NCBI RefSeq assembly: GCF_036634175.1
Contig: NZ_JAZIFX010000001.1
Coordinates: 7,502,001 to 7,566,000, forward strand
Length of the DNA stretch: 64,000 nucleotides
Origin: Streptomyces sp. P9-A2
GTDB lineage: Bacteria; Actinomycetota; Actinomycetes; Streptomycetales; Streptomycetaceae
Direction of reading: 5' to 3'
The notes under the pieces were generated by a model, which saw only the letters and a list, made by a program, of their open reading frames with translations, did no database searches and was not told the DNA's origin. Positions 1 to 9,044 of the stretch are shown piece by piece. Each line of letters opens with the position of its first letter. Position 1 is the first letter of the stretch. A program made the position numbers and the translations under genes.

Positions 1-108
1 GGCCCTTCAGAACCCGGAGGGGCACGCGTCGTCCTCACACCGCTCCGGGAACGACGGCCGCCGCCGGACGGAGGAACGCGGCGTCAGCCCGGCCTCCTGA
101 AGCCCGCA

Positions 109-126
109 GACCCCGAAGCGGGGGTC
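109..126 (-). terminator. short GC hairpin after methyltransferase-Nudix gene
   Basis: Six-base arms (109-114 and 121-126) around a six-base loop lie about 55 bases past the stop of the minus-strand methyltransferase-Nudix gene. There is no T-tract, as is usual in this kind of genome. The stem is short, so the assignment is tentative. Nothing else was recognised in bases 1-179. Confidence 0.35.
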
Positions 127-179
127 GGATCCCAGAGCCGGGCCGTCGGTGTGGACGGGCCCGGAGCCGGTGACGGACG

Positions 180-1385
180 TCAGACGGTGTCGGTCACGGC
201 GATCGCCGTCGGTGCCGTGCGGTGGCCGTACGGCGTGAAACGGGCAGGAGTGTGGTCGATGGGCAGGTCGGGGCGCCAGGCGGTGAGGATCTGGGCGCTG
301 CACACGAACAGACCGTCGGGCAGCCGGTCCAGGGGGTGCCAGGCCCACTCGCCGACACTCTCGTCCGGCTGCGTTGCCGGCCGGCCCTGCCACGCGTGGA
401 CGACGGCACCGACGGTCACCCGCACGACGTCACCGACGTGGTCGACCAGCGTTCCCAGGAGGGTGACATCGTCGGGCCGGGCGATCAGCCCGGTTTCCTC
501 GGCGAGTTCACGCACCACGGTCGCTTCCAGGGACTCCCCGGCCTCCACGGTTCCGCCGGGCAGCTCGAAGGTGCCGTGCCGGTGGCGCCCGAGCAGCAGA
601 CCCTGCTCACCGAAGACGACGGCGCCGACACCGACGGCCGCGTGCGGCACCGGCGGCCTCGTGGTGCGGGGCCGGCTGGAGACGCGTACGGGCCGCACGG
701 GGAGACGACGGGCGCGGACGAGTTGCTGCACGACCGGACTGTCCTCGTCGAAGGACCGCAGCAGGTCGATGCCCTCGACCCGGAAGCCGTACGCCGTGAG
801 CAGGTCCTCCCACAACCGCGGTGCCAGAACCCACATCCGGGTGGAGAGAGGCGGGTCGTCACGGAGCCTGACCATCTGCTCGCGGGCCGCGACCGTCGTG
901 GACGGACCGTGGCCGTGCAGGTCGGTGTGGATGAGGGAGAGGATCAGCGGGGCGCCGGGGCGAAGTCCGTCGCGCAGCGCGGGCAGGACGCGGTGCGGGT
1001 CGATGAAGGCCAGGCTCCCGATGGCGTACGCGGCGTCGAACGGTTCGGCCGTGCGGAGGAGGTCGACCACGTCGCCGTGCACGAACCGCACGCCCGGCGT
1101 GCCCGCGTGGGTGCCGGTGGCCCGTCGGTGCTGGGTGGCGGACCGCTCGACCGCGGTCACCTGCGCGCCGTGCGCGCGGGCCAGGTGCACGGCGTAGTGC
1201 CCGGCGCCGGAGCCGATGTCCAGGACACGTTTCCCGGTGATGTCACCGAGGACCTCCGTACCGGGGCCGACCTCTTTCCACGGAGCCCACTGCAGTCGTT
1301 CGGGGACGGGTGGCATGTACCCGTGATCCAGCTGACGTCGGCCGTACGTGGTCCACGCTTCGGCGTTCACGTCCTCAACGGTCAT
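180..1385 (-). CDS. bifunctional SAM-dependent methyltransferase / Nudix hydrolase
   Basis: A 401-residue two-domain protein. The N-terminal half is a class I methyltransferase with the SAM motif [11 protein letters not shown] at about residues 54-64, an acidic end of strand 2 (VTAVERS) and a post-motif stretch like those of UbiE-type enzymes. The C-terminal third carries a complete Nudix box at about residues 278-300 (G-x5-E-x7-REL-x-EE-x-G), which binds the metal for hydrolysis of a nucleoside diphosphate-linked compound. The substrates are unknown. I chose the ATG at 1385 because GGGAG lies five bases upstream. An in-frame ATG at 1427 would add 14 residues. The gene starts 64 bases after the ABC transporter stop and probably shares its transcript, so it may modify whatever that transporter handles. 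That link is inferred from position only. Confidence 0.85.
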   Translation of the reverse strand: MTVEDVNAEAWTTYGRRQLDHGYMPPVPERLQWAPWKEVGPGTEVLGDITGKRVLDIGSGAGHYAVHLARAHGAQVTAVERSATQHRRATGTHAGTPGVRFVHGDVVDLLRTAEPFDAAYAIGSLAFIDPHRVLPALRDGLRPGAPLILSLIHTDLHGHGPSTTVAAREQMVRLRDDPPLSTRMWVLAPRLWEDLLTAYGFRVEGIDLLRSFDEDSPVVQQLVRARRLPVRPVRVSSRPRTTRPPVPHAAVGVGAVVFGEQGLLLGRHRHGTFELPGGTVEAGESLEATVVRELAEETGLIARPDDVTLLGTLVDHVGDVVRVTVGAVVHAWQGRPATQPDESVGEWAWHPLDRLPDGLFVCSAQILTAWRPDLPIDHTPARFTPYGHRTAPTAIAVTDTV

Positions 1386-1449
1386 ACGAACTCCCAGGGT
1401 CGGAGGGCGGGGCAGAGGCCCGTTCAAAGGGTTTGTTCGAAGGATTGCT

Positions 1450-3486
1450 TCAGGCAGGGTCCACGACGGCGGGCGGGGCGGGACGGGGGACGGTAGGGGC
1501 CGGGGCGTACTGGGCGGCCTGGGCGTCGAACATCGCGGCGTACCGGCCCCGGGCGGCCATCAGCTCCTGGTGACTGCCCTGTTCGGCCAGCCGGCCCTGG
1601 TGCAGGACGTAGATACGGTCGGCGTGCCGGACCCCGGACATGCGGTGGGTGACCAGGACGACGGCCAGGTCGGGGGAGGCGAGCCGGCGGATGCGGTCGA
1701 AGGCGGCGATCTCGGCTTCCGGGTCGAGGGCGGAGGTGGGCTCGTCCACGATCAGGAGGCCGTCCGCCGTCGCGGTGGAACTGCGCCAGTGGGTGCGGGC
1801 CAGGCCGATCTTCTGCCACTCGCCGCCGGACAGTTCACTGGCGCCGCGGAACACACGGGCCAGCAGGCTCTGCAGGCCGTCGGGTAGTTTCGCGACGACC
1901 GGTCCGGCCCCCGCGTAGTCGACGGACGGCCGAAGGTCGTCGGGGCCGGCCTCGTGGGCGGGCCGGCCGATCCGGATGTTCATCGCCGCCGTCACGGGCC
2001 AGCGCTGGAAGTCCTGGGTGAGCAGCGCGACGCGGTCGAAGAGCTGGGAGCGGTCCAGGGAAGCCACCTCGGCATCTCCCCATCGCACGGTCCCGCCCTG
2101 CGGCAGCAACAGACCCGACAGCAGTTTCATCAGGGTGCTCTTGCCGGAGCCGTTCTCACCGACCACGGCGGTGACCGAGCCCATGGGCAGCGTGAGCGAC
2201 ACCTCGTCCAGCGCGGGATCCGCCCGGTCCGGGTAGCGGTAGGTGACCTGGTCGAGCGTGACCCGCCCCACCCGCGCGGGAACGGGGTCGCCCCCGCTGG
2301 GAATGGTCCGTCGCGCGGCCTCGTCCAGGAAGCGGGAGTGGTCGCGGACGTAGAGGGATTCCTCGTGCAGCTGGTTCACGTTCATCACGAGCGCGCCCAG
2401 GCTCGCCGAGCCGGAGCGCACGGCGATGACCGCGGTGCCGGCGACGGCCAGGCTCATGTGCCCGCCCATGATCAGCCAGAACATGATTCCGTACGTGACG
2501 GCCATGGCCACGCCGGACAGCGCGGCGGCCACCCACTCCGTGACGGCCTTGCTGGAGGCCAGCCGTTCCTGTTCGGCCTCGGCGCTTTCGGCCATGCGCT
2601 CGTAGCGGCTGAGCAGGAACGGTCCGACGGAGTGGATGCGCACCTCCTGCGCGGCGGTGCGTTCGGTGAGCAGGTTGCCGATGAGGCGGCCGGCCCGTAC
2701 GTGTTCGACCCAGCTCATCACCGACACGTACCGTTCCTGCGCCACCCGCATCGCGCCCCAGCCGCGTGGGGCCGCGATCAGGATCAGCATCGGCAGCAGG
2801 GCCGGGTGCAGGATGGTGAGCACTCCGGCCGTGGAGATCAGGGAGATGCCCCCGTTCAGCGAGGCCACGCAGGCGCTGATCATGCGGCGGGCGGACGCGG
2901 CGCCGTACTGGGCGACGTCGATCAGCCGCCGGAACTCCGGATCCTCGATGGCCTCCAGCTCCACCGACGCGGCGGCGGCCAGGTACTGGGTCGTGGCGAT
3001 CCGCTCGACCAGCGGCTCCAGCCGGCCGGCCCGTGCGGTGGACCATCCGGCCAGGCCCGAGTTGACCACGGCCGCCCCGGCGGCGACGGCCAGGCCCGGG
3101 AGCATCGCGTGCAGCCGCTCCACCGGCGTGCCGGAGCCGAGCAGCGCGTGCATGACGGCGTTGACCGCGAGCAGGCCCGCGGCCGCGGCGATTCCCTGTC
3201 CGACCTCGCTGATCGCGACGGCGAGCAGGGCACGCCGGTTCGCCTGCCAGGCCATCCGCAAGGTCGCCCCGACCAGCCTCGGCATGGAGCGCAGGGCGGA
3301 CAGCAGGGTCAGGTCGAGCGGGGCGTGATCGTGTTCCGACCAGCCCATGTCGTAGCGCAGCGGACCACCGAACAACTCCCGTTCGGCATCGGAGACCTGG
3401 GGCTCGGCCATCCGCACGCGACCGAAGAACCTCCGCACGGGACGCCTCCCGGCTTTGGCCTTCGAACCCTTCATGGACTCCGTCAT
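1450..3486 (-). CDS. ABC transporter, fused permease and ATPase
   Basis: A 678-residue half-transporter with an N-terminal six-helix membrane region (about residues 80-340) and a C-terminal ATPase. The ATPase shows Walker A GENGSGKS, signature LSGGE, Walker [13 protein letters not shown] and the switch histidine in VLVTHR. It should act as a homodimeric exporter in the cytoplasmic membrane. No peptidase C39 domain is present, so it would not cut a double-glycine leader itself. The ATG overlaps the stop of the preceding small gene (ATGA), with GGGAG seven bases upstream, indicating translational coupling. A proline/alanine-rich C-terminal tail follows the ATPase. Substrate unknown. The overlap makes the small PGTD-repeat peptide an obvious candidate substrate or partner. 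Confidence 0.9.
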   Translation of the reverse strand: MTESMKGSKAKAGRRPVRRFFGRVRMAEPQVSDAERELFGGPLRYDMGWSEHDHAPLDLTLLSALRSMPRLVGATLRMAWQANRRALLAVAISEVGQGIAAAAGLLAVNAVMHALLGSGTPVERLHAMLPGLAVAAGAAVVNSGLAGWSTARAGRLEPLVERIATTQYLAAAASVELEAIEDPEFRRLIDVAQYGAASARRMISACVASLNGGISLISTAGVLTILHPALLPMLILIAAPRGWGAMRVAQERYVSVMSWVEHVRAGRLIGNLLTERTAAQEVRIHSVGPFLLSRYERMAESAEAEQERLASSKAVTEWVAAALSGVAMAVTYGIMFWLIMGGHMSLAVAGTAVIAVRSGSASLGALVMNVNQLHEESLYVRDHSRFLDEAARRTIPSGGDPVPARVGRVTLDQVTYRYPDRADPALDEVSLTLPMGSVTAVVGENGSGKSTLMKLLSGLLLPQGGTVRWGDAEVASLDRSQLFDRVALLTQDFQRWPVTAAMNIRIGRPAHEAGPDDLRPSVDYAGAGPVVAKLPDGLQSLLARVFRGASELSGGEWQKIGLARTHWRSSTATADGLLIVDEPTSALDPEAEIAAFDRIRRLASPDLAVVLVTHRMSGVRHADRIYVLHQGRLAEQGSHQELMAARGRYAAMFDAQAAQYAPAPTVPRPAPPAVVDPA

Positions 3487-3704
3487 CGTGTTTCTCCCGA
3501 GCCCGTGAGCGAGCCCGCGACCGACATCACGTCCGCGACCGACACCACGTCCGTGCCTGGGTCCGTGCCCGTGCCCGGGTCCGTGCCCGTGCCTGGGTCC
3601 GTGCCCGGGTCCGTGCCCGTGCCTGGGTCCGTGCCTGGGTCCGTGCCCGGGTTCGAGCCCGGTGTGCCGGGATCCGGTTGTTCCTGTGTGCCGGCCGAGG
3701 TCAT
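3483..3704 (-). CDS. small PGTD-repeat peptide, coupled to ABC exporter
   Basis: A 73-residue protein that I do not recognise. Residues 1-17 are polar, residues 18-52 are low-complexity PGTD and PGTGTD units, and residues 53-73 (VVSVADVMSVAG followed by SLTGSGETR) are ordinary sequence. It is acidic and has no cysteine, membrane segment or signal peptide. The ATG at 3704 has a strong AAGGGGG site seven bases upstream; the open frame extends further but those residues look non-coding. The stop overlaps the ABC transporter start. Possible roles are a precursor peptide exported by the transporter or a short translational-coupling leader. The overlap and ribosome site make it likely to be translated. 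Its function is unknown. Confidence 0.6.
   Translation of the reverse strand: MTSAGTQEQPDPGTPGSNPGTDPGTDPGTGTDPGTDPGTGTDPGTGTDPGTDVVSVADVMSVAGSLTGSGETR
3549..3653. repeat. in-frame degenerate minisatellite, 12- and 18-bp units
   Basis: Alternating units reading GTGCCCGGGTCC or GTGCCTGGGTCC, with GTGCCC spacers on the plus strand, encode the PGTD/PGTGTD stretch of the small peptide. Every unit length is a multiple of three, so copy-number change keeps the frame. The alternation of CCCGGG and CCTGGG variants suggests slippage or unequal exchange. Confidence 0.85.
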
Positions 3705-3932
3705 GGTGGCCCCCTTGACAGTCGCTGCGGTTGGCTTCTCGAGCTCAACGACCCAGCCGGGATTTCGAACACCTGTGTTTCGGTCGCGTGCGGACCCCCG
3801 GGATCGGGGCGTGGCGGAGCGTGTGGGGTGCACCGACCCTTGTCGCACAAAGGGCCAGGCACACGACGGTGGTGGCCGAAACGCCGAGTGTGTTTCCAGC
3901 CCGGGAGCCGCGTCCGCCCTGCGGGCCCGGGA

Positions 3933-3977
3933 ACACCCTGAGCGGGGCCGTCTCCTGGACGGCCCCGCTCAGGGTGT
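3933..3977. terminator. perfect 20-bp stem hairpin
   Basis: Arms 3933-3952 and 3958-3977 are perfect reverse complements around a five-base loop. The hairpin lies about 60 bases beyond the end of the minus-strand DUF3040-like remnant and about 230 bases before the small peptide gene, so it most likely ends transcription from the 4.3 kb side and isolates the peptide-exporter operon. The rest of 3705-4035 holds only the leader of the peptide gene. Confidence 0.8.
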
Positions 3978-4035
3978 GGGTGGTGGGGGATGCAACCGGA
4001 TGCCCCACGCCTCGCAGGCAGAAGACGCCGGACGC

Positions 4036-4346
4036 TCAGGGTTTTGTCCACCGGCACAGCAGCCGGAACATCGAGTACAGCGTCAAGGGCCAGAAGGCGG
4101 CGAAGCCCCAGATCACCGCCGGCTCCGAGGTTTCGACGCCGGCCGCCATGAGGGCGACGGACACCGTCAGCAGCACCGCGACGATCCACGGGTGCGGCCG
4201 GTAGCGCGCCACGCGAACCGACAGCGGCCGTCGGCGCCGCCCCCCAGCGTGCGCATGCGCCGGTCGAAGCGGCGATCGCGGCGCAGCACGCGTTCCCTCT
4301 CGAAGAGTACGTGCTGCTCGTCATCGCGAAGCGGACCGGTCGTCAC
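4036..4346 (-). pseudogene. DUF3040-like small membrane protein, frameshifted
   Basis: The GTG at 4346 follows GAGGAG at good spacing and opens a frame starting TTGPLRDDEQHVLFERERVL, resembling the N-terminus of actinobacterial DUF3040 proteins. After RRMRTLGGG the match moves to another frame, which reads VARYRPHPWIVAVLLTVSV, a second hydrophobic segment, and a stop at 4036. The total of 311 bases is not a multiple of three. The switch falls at or near a run of six G/C bases, so a single indel, real or a sequencing error, explains it. The intact product would be about 103 residues with a polar N-terminus and two membrane segments. Confidence 0.65.
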
Positions 4347-4647
4347 TGTCTCTCCTCGTCACGGGCCACCGGGGATGAGGCGCAGGTGCCCTGCCGCCCC
4401 TGCGAACCGACCGGCGAGGCCGGGGCAGTACGAACAACCACACGACCGACCGGGTACCGCACGGCAGGACACAGGACGAGTCGGCGATCTCGACCCTGCG
4501 AGCCGCTCTCACGGCCGGGGGCTGGTGCGGTGCCACCGCGGGCAACCCTCGGCAACGCCAGTGAAGTCGGAGGGGCCGGCGTGGCGAGCGCGCGGCGCAG
4601 TGGCCGGCCGGTCCACCCCTGTGGGTGCCGCAGTGGCCTGCCGCGCC
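4347..4647. other. gene-free interval
   Basis: No credible coding frame, strong hairpin or RNA gene was seen. It separates the DUF3040-like remnant from the 3' end of the response-regulator gene and must contain the terminator of the two-component operon and the promoter of the remnant, neither of which I can place. Confidence 0.5.
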
Positions 4648-5295
4648 TCAGCCCGTCCGGGCCAGCCCGACCCGCCAGGCCCAGGCGGCGATCTCCACCC
4701 GGTTGCGGACGGCAAGCTTGCCCTGGATATTGCCCAGGTGGGTCTTGACCGTGCCCACCGTGATGCTCAGGGCGTGCGAGATCTCGGCGTTGGTCAACCC
4801 CTGTGCGACGAGCCGGACGACATCCACTTCACGCGGGGAGAGATCCGCGTCCGGTGACCGCCGCGCACCGGGCGCCACCAGTCGGCGCAGCAGACGGACC
4901 GTGATCGAGGGACTGATGAGGGAGTCTCCCACCGCCGCGGCCCGCACCGCCTCCGCCAGCAGCCGAGGGCCGGAGTCCTTGAGGATGAAGCCGCAGGCAC
5001 CCGACTGGAGGGCGGTGTTGACGTACTCCTCGTCGTCGAACGTGGTGACCATGACCACCTTCGGGACGTGGTCCGCCGTGGGGCGGGTCAGCGCACGCAA
5101 CGCGTCCAGGCCGTCGAGACGCGGCATGCGGATGTCCATCAGGACGACGTCGGGCCGGTGCCGGGCGGCCTCCTCGATGGCGTGGACGCCGTCCACGGCC
5201 TCGGCGACGACGTCGATGTCGTCCTCGGCCGCCAGGATCATGGCCATGCCGGTGCGCACGATGGCCTGGTCGTCGACGATGAGTACGCGGATCAC
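4648..5295 (-). CDS. LuxR/NarL-family response regulator
   Basis: A 215-residue response regulator. The receiver domain occupies residues 1-120, with acidic pair D8-D9, phosphoacceptor D54 (VVLMDIRMP), a conserved T in VVMVTTF and a lysine in FILKDSG. A LuxR-type helix-turn-helix occupies about residues 148-210 (LSPREVDVVRLVAQGLTNAEI). The GTG start at 5295 overlaps the kinase stop (GTGA), so the two are translationally coupled. It should bind DNA as a phosphorylated dimer. Targets are not evident; the DUF3040-like and VanZ-like neighbours suggest, weakly, cell-envelope functions. Confidence 0.92.
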   Translation of the reverse strand: MIRVLIVDDQAIVRTGMAMILAAEDDIDVVAEAVDGVHAIEEAARHRPDVVLMDIRMPRLDGLDALRALTRPTADHVPKVVMVTTFDDEEYVNTALQSGACGFILKDSGPRLLAEAVRAAAVGDSLISPSITVRLLRRLVAPGARRSPDADLSPREVDVVRLVAQGLTNAEISHALSITVGTVKTHLGNIQGKLAVRNRVEIAAWAWRVGLARTG

Positions 5296-6491
5296 GGCCC
5301 GTCCGTCCCGGCCGGAGCGAGCGGCAGGCAGGCGCGGACCACCCATCCCCCGCCCGCGGTGGCACCGGCACGGAACGTGCCCCCGACTCCGGTGACCCGT
5401 TCCCGCAGCCCTTTGAGACCGTAGCCGTCGGCAGGGGTCCGGCGGGCCGTACCGTCGTTGGTGATTTCGACGACGGCCTGCTGCGGAAGAACCTGCACGC
5501 GGACCCGGACGTCGCGGCAGTCGTGGGCGTGTTTGCGCACGTTGGTGAGGGATTCCATCGTCACGCGGTGGACGACGGCGGCCACCTCCGGCGGCAGGGT
5601 CTCCGTGGGCCCGTCCTCGACGAGCCGCGAGGACACGCCCCGCATCCTGAAGTCGGCGACGAGGATGCGCAGCCCGCGAATCTCCACCGGTGCGACGAGC
5701 GGTGTCCCATCGTCCTCGGCGCGGAGTTGGCCCACCATGCGGCGCAGCGAGACCAGGGCTTCCGCGCCGGTCCGCTCGATGCGTTCCAGCGCGGGCACGA
5801 CCAGGTCCGGGCGTTTGGCGGCGACCGCCTGTGCACCCTGGGCCTGCACGACGATGCCGGTCACATGATGAGCCACGAAGTCGTGCAACTCCCGTGCCAG
5901 GTCCACTCTCTGGTGCAGACGGATCCTGTGCTCCCGCTGCCGTCGGTCGGCCGCCACCAGCCGGGTGGCCACACTCGCCCCCGCCACGGCCACGGCTACG
6001 AGCGTCAGGACGAAGGAGACGATGACGCTGCCTTCGTGGACGTGCAGCGCCAGGGGGCGCGCGATCACCGCGGCCAGCAGCCCGACGGTGACGACCGCCG
6101 CGGGCACCGGCCTGCCGCGTCGTGCGGTGACCGCCAGCACCACCAGCAGAGTCACGGGTTCGAAGGCACCGTAGGCGGAGGACGCCGACGCCGCGCCGGC
6201 ACTCACGTGCAGCCCCACGGAGCAGGCGAGCGAAGCGGCCGCGGCGGCCCCGCCCGGGCAGACGAGCACCCCCGGCCGGGCGCCCCGCCCGACCAGTGCG
6301 AGCAGAGCCGGCAGCGAGACGGCCGTCACCGAGGCCGAGACGCCCAGCAGGGTTCCGGTGTCCGGCTGCCGGAACGTGCCGTAGTGCACGTCCAGCAGCG
6401 CGGTGGCCAGCACCGCACCTGCCGCGGCCGTCCACAGCAGGGAGCGAAGGGGACGGAAGCCGTCGCCCGGCCTTCTCCGAGGGAAACACAT
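5292..6491 (-). CDS. NarL-type sensor histidine kinase
   Basis: A 399-residue membrane histidine kinase. About residues 15-180 form several hydrophobic helices with little extracytoplasmic sequence. A HisKA_3 dimerisation segment follows, with H203 in ARELHDFVAHHVTG as the probable phosphorylation site. The C-terminal ATPase domain shows the N box in SLTNVRKHA and the G box in DGYGLKGLRERV. The ATG at 6491 fits the end of the conserved sequence; the open frame runs further upstream but looks non-coding. It pairs with the overlapping response regulator. The lack of a large sensor domain suggests it senses a membrane-associated signal. Confidence 0.92.
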   Translation of the reverse strand: MCFPRRRPGDGFRPLRSLLWTAAAGAVLATALLDVHYGTFRQPDTGTLLGVSASVTAVSLPALLALVGRGARPGVLVCPGGAAAAASLACSVGLHVSAGAASASSAYGAFEPVTLLVVLAVTARRGRPVPAAVVTVGLLAAVIARPLALHVHEGSVIVSFVLTLVAVAVAGASVATRLVAADRRQREHRIRLHQRVDLARELHDFVAHHVTGIVVQAQGAQAVAAKRPDLVVPALERIERTGAEALVSLRRMVGQLRAEDDGTPLVAPVEIRGLRILVADFRMRGVSSRLVEDGPTETLPPEVAAVVHRVTMESLTNVRKHAHDCRDVRVRVQVLPQQAVVEITNDGTARRTPADGYGLKGLRERVTGVGGTFRAGATAGGGWVVRACLPLAPAGTDGP

Positions 6492-6641
6492 GCTGCGCAG
6501 CGTATGCCGACGGGCGGCGACTTCCCTCTGCCGAAAGTCGTAGCCGTGCCGGTCGAGTCCTGTCTTTCTGCCGATCCGCGAGGGGACCGCGAAGCCGGAT
6601 GCTGAACGCCGAACCGCTGCCGGACGCCCTAGGAGCCTGAC

Positions 6642-7232
6642 GTGAACGTGAACTTCGACATCCCCCCTCTCTACGTACTGGGCCCCGGACTGATCGCCTT
6701 CGCCGCCGCGACCGCCGTACGCGCACGCCGGTCGCAGCCGGGCTGGACCGGCCGGCACGCGGGAGTGAGGATCGCCGCCGCCGTCTACGCCGCGGCGGTG
6801 CTGTCGATCACCGTTTTCCCCATCACCGTGACCTGGGGGGAGTACGCCAGCCAGACCCCCTGGTACAACCAGATCAACTTCATCCCCCTGATCACGTTCG
6901 ACGTGACCGCCGTCCCCAACGTGATCATGTTCGTGCCGTTCGGGATGCTGTTGCCGCTGATCAGCCGAGTGTCCGGCGTACTCCGGGCGACGGCGGTGAG
7001 CCTGCTGGCGAGCCTGTCCATCGAGCTGGCCCAGCTGCTGAGTTACGTGCTCTTCAACAACGGCCGGGCCTGCGACGTCAACGACCTTCTCGCCAACGCC
7101 CTGGGCGGCCTCATCGGCTGGCTGCTGGTGCGCGCCGCACTCGGCAGGCCGTCCCCTGCCGCCCTCCTGCGCGACATCGCCCTGCCCGGCTCGGCCGCGT
7201 ACGTCCGGCGTACGGCGGTGGCGCCGGTGTGA
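6642..7232 (+). CDS. VanZ-like membrane protein
   Basis: A 196-residue VanZ-family protein with about four membrane helices. Conserved stretches include QINFIPLITF, NVIMFVPFGMLLPL and the C-terminal CDVNDLLANALGGLIGWLL, where an Asp/Asn pair precedes the last helix. VanZ proteins are linked to low-level teicoplanin resistance, but most actinobacterial members have no known role. The GTG at 6642 has AGGAG nine bases upstream; a second in-frame GTG lies two codons later. It is transcribed away from the two-component genes across a 150-base gap, consistent with divergent promoters and possible control by that system. Confidence 0.85.
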   Translation: MNVNFDIPPLYVLGPGLIAFAAATAVRARRSQPGWTGRHAGVRIAAAVYAAAVLSITVFPITVTWGEYASQTPWYNQINFIPLITFDVTAVPNVIMFVPFGMLLPLISRVSGVLRATAVSLLASLSIELAQLLSYVLFNNGRACDVNDLLANALGGLIGWLLVRAALGRPSPAALLRDIALPGSAAYVRRTAVAPV

Positions 7233-7263
7233 CCGCGCGGATCGGTGCCACCGAGGGTGTGAA

Positions 7264-7295
7264 GGCCCGGGCACGCCGAGCGGTGTGCCCGGGCC
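7264..7295. terminator. bidirectional hairpin between convergent genes
   Basis: Eleven-base GC arms (7264-7274 and 7285-7295) form a perfect stem between the convergent VanZ-like gene and the SpoIIE-type phosphatase, so it can serve both strands. Confidence 0.75.
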
Positions 7296-7319
7296 GGGCT
7301 CCCCGTCGGGGGCCGCCGG

Positions 7320-9044
7320 TCAGGATCGACTTCGGGCGGGTGTCCGCAGGGCGAGGAGGGCGACGTCGTCGTCGTTGGCGGCGGGGCGGACCCGGCGCAG
7401 CAGATGGTCGGTGAAGGAGGCCAGCGGGCGGTGGGCGAGAGCGGCGGCGTGTTGGCGCAGCCGGTGCAGACCCTCGTCGAGGGTGTGGCCGGGTTCTTCG
7501 ATCAGCCCGTCGGTGTACAGCAGCAGGGTGGAGCCGGGCGGCAGCAGGGCGGCGGCGTCGGTGCGGGGCCTGCGGGCCCCGGTGCCCAGAAGAATGCCGT
7601 GGCCGTCCGTGAGGTAGTCGGCCAGACCATCGTGGCTGATGAGCAGGGGAGGCGGGTGGCCGGCGTTGGTCCAGGACAGTTTCCAGTGGCAGTCCTCCGC
7701 CTCTTCGAGCCGGGCGAAGATCACGGTGGCCATGGCGACGTCGGTGATGTGCAGGAGCGCCTCGTCCAGCCGGCCGATGATTTTGCTGGGGGGCTCCCGC
7801 AGGGCCCAGGCGTAGGCGCGGAGCATGTTGCGCAGTTGCGCCATGCCGGCCGCGGCCTCCAGATCGTGACCCACGACGTCTCCCACCGCCAGCGCGGTGG
7901 CGCCGTCGGACAAGGAGAAGGCGTCGTACCAGTCGCCGCCGACCTGTGAGGCGTCGGGCGCGGGCAGGTAGCGCACCGTCATCTGCAACCCGGGAACGTG
8001 CGGCATCTGGGGCAGCAGGTGGTTCTGCATGGTCTCCGCGACCTTGCGCTGGCGCTCGTAGAGACTCGCGTTGTCCAGGGCGAGGCCGGCCCGGCGGGCG
8101 ATGTCCTCGATCAGGGGAAGATCGTCGGTGGTGAAGTCCACCGGCTGCCTGGTGCGGCCCAGAGTGAGGGCCCCCAGCACTTCGCGCGTGCTGCGGATGG
8201 GGGCGATGGCCGCGGAGCGGATCCCGGTGGCGTCGAACAGACCACGCTGTTCGAGCGCGATGCCGGAATCCGGTGCCCCCCGATAGGTCCGCGGGCCGGC
8301 CAGGGCGGAAGCGACCCCGCGAAGGGCCCTGGACAAGGGCATCTGGGAATCCTCCGGGACCGGGGGCATCGGTCCTTGCAGCTCCTCGTGGCGCACCAGG
8401 GCATCCCCGTCCGCGTGGACGACGAGGGTGCGCCACACCTCGTCGCGCTCGGTGATCAGATCGACGACGGCCCAGTCCGCCAGCCGGGGCACCACCAGGG
8501 TCACCAGCCGGCGCAGCGCCTCTTCGACATCAAGGGTGGAGGTCAGCTGAGTGGTGGTCTCGGCCAGCAGCGCGAGCCGTTCGAGCTCCGGCAGCGGGCC
8601 GGCCGCCGGCTCCGGCTGAGGATCGATTTCCAGCGGGTGCCGGGGGTGGAAGAGAACGAGCGTGCCGAGTGCGTGGTCACCGACGTCATAGGGGGTGATC
8701 AGCCACGAGATGGGCAGCAGGGAGCCGTCCCCGCATGCGAAGTAATTCCCCTCGGCCTGGGCGGTGCGCCCGGCGAGGAAAGCCTGCCGCATGCTGCATT
8801 GAGCCCTGGACAAAGGCTGGCCGTGGGCGTCCCGGTGCAGCAGGTCGTGCGCGTCGCGACCGAGGAGAGTCTCTGCGGGCATGGCCAGCAACTGTTCGGC
8901 GTGGGCGTTGACCGCGATCACGCGGCCCTGCTCGTCCACGACGTACGCGCCGCCCCCGATGGCCTCCAGCGCCATGGTGAGCGTGGCGGCGGGTCCGGCC
9001 GGGGTCCGTTCCCCGAGGGCCTGCGTAGGCTCCACCCCTGCCAT
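7320..9044 (-). CDS. PAS-GAF-SpoIIE serine phosphatase
   Basis: A 574-residue cytoplasmic regulator. A PAS domain (about residues 20-130, AIGGGAYVVDEQGRVIAVN) is followed by a GAF domain (about 150-320) and a PP2C/SpoIIE phosphatase domain (about 345-570). The metal-binding aspartates appear in VGGDWYDAF, AVGDVVGHD, LYTDGLIE and NDDDVALLAL. No kinase (RsbW-type) domain is attached. Such proteins remove phosphate from anti-anti-sigma factors and so activate a partner-switching sigma cascade. The ATG at 9044 has a GGGGATGAGG purine-rich site upstream. No sigma or anti-sigma gene is adjacent, so the target lies elsewhere. Confidence 0.9.
   Translation of the reverse strand: MAGVEPTQALGERTPAGPAATLTMALEAIGGGAYVVDEQGRVIAVNAHAEQLLAMPAETLLGRDAHDLLHRDAHGQPLSRAQCSMRQAFLAGRTAQAEGNYFACGDGSLLPISWLITPYDVGDHALGTLVLFHPRHPLEIDPQPEPAAGPLPELERLALLAETTTQLTSTLDVEEALRRLVTLVVPRLADWAVVDLITERDEVWRTLVVHADGDALVRHEELQGPMPPVPEDSQMPLSRALRGVASALAGPRTYRGAPDSGIALEQRGLFDATGIRSAAIAPIRSTREVLGALTLGRTRQPVDFTTDDLPLIEDIARRAGLALDNASLYERQRKVAETMQNHLLPQMPHVPGLQMTVRYLPAPDASQVGGDWYDAFSLSDGATALAVGDVVGHDLEAAAGMAQLRNMLRAYAWALREPPSKIIGRLDEALLHITDVAMATVIFARLEEAEDCHWKLSWTNAGHPPPLLISHDGLADYLTDGHGILLGTGARRPRTDAAALLPPGSTLLLYTDGLIEEPGHTLDEGLHRLRQHAAALAHRPLASFTDHLLRRVRPAANDDDVALLALRTPARSRS

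Noticed and set aside
4648..6726. A single 692-codon frame fusing the response regulator to upstream sequence
   Set aside because: The upstream part is antisense-frame shadow of the kinase gene. The GTG at 5295 overlapping the kinase stop gives a normal 215-residue regulator.
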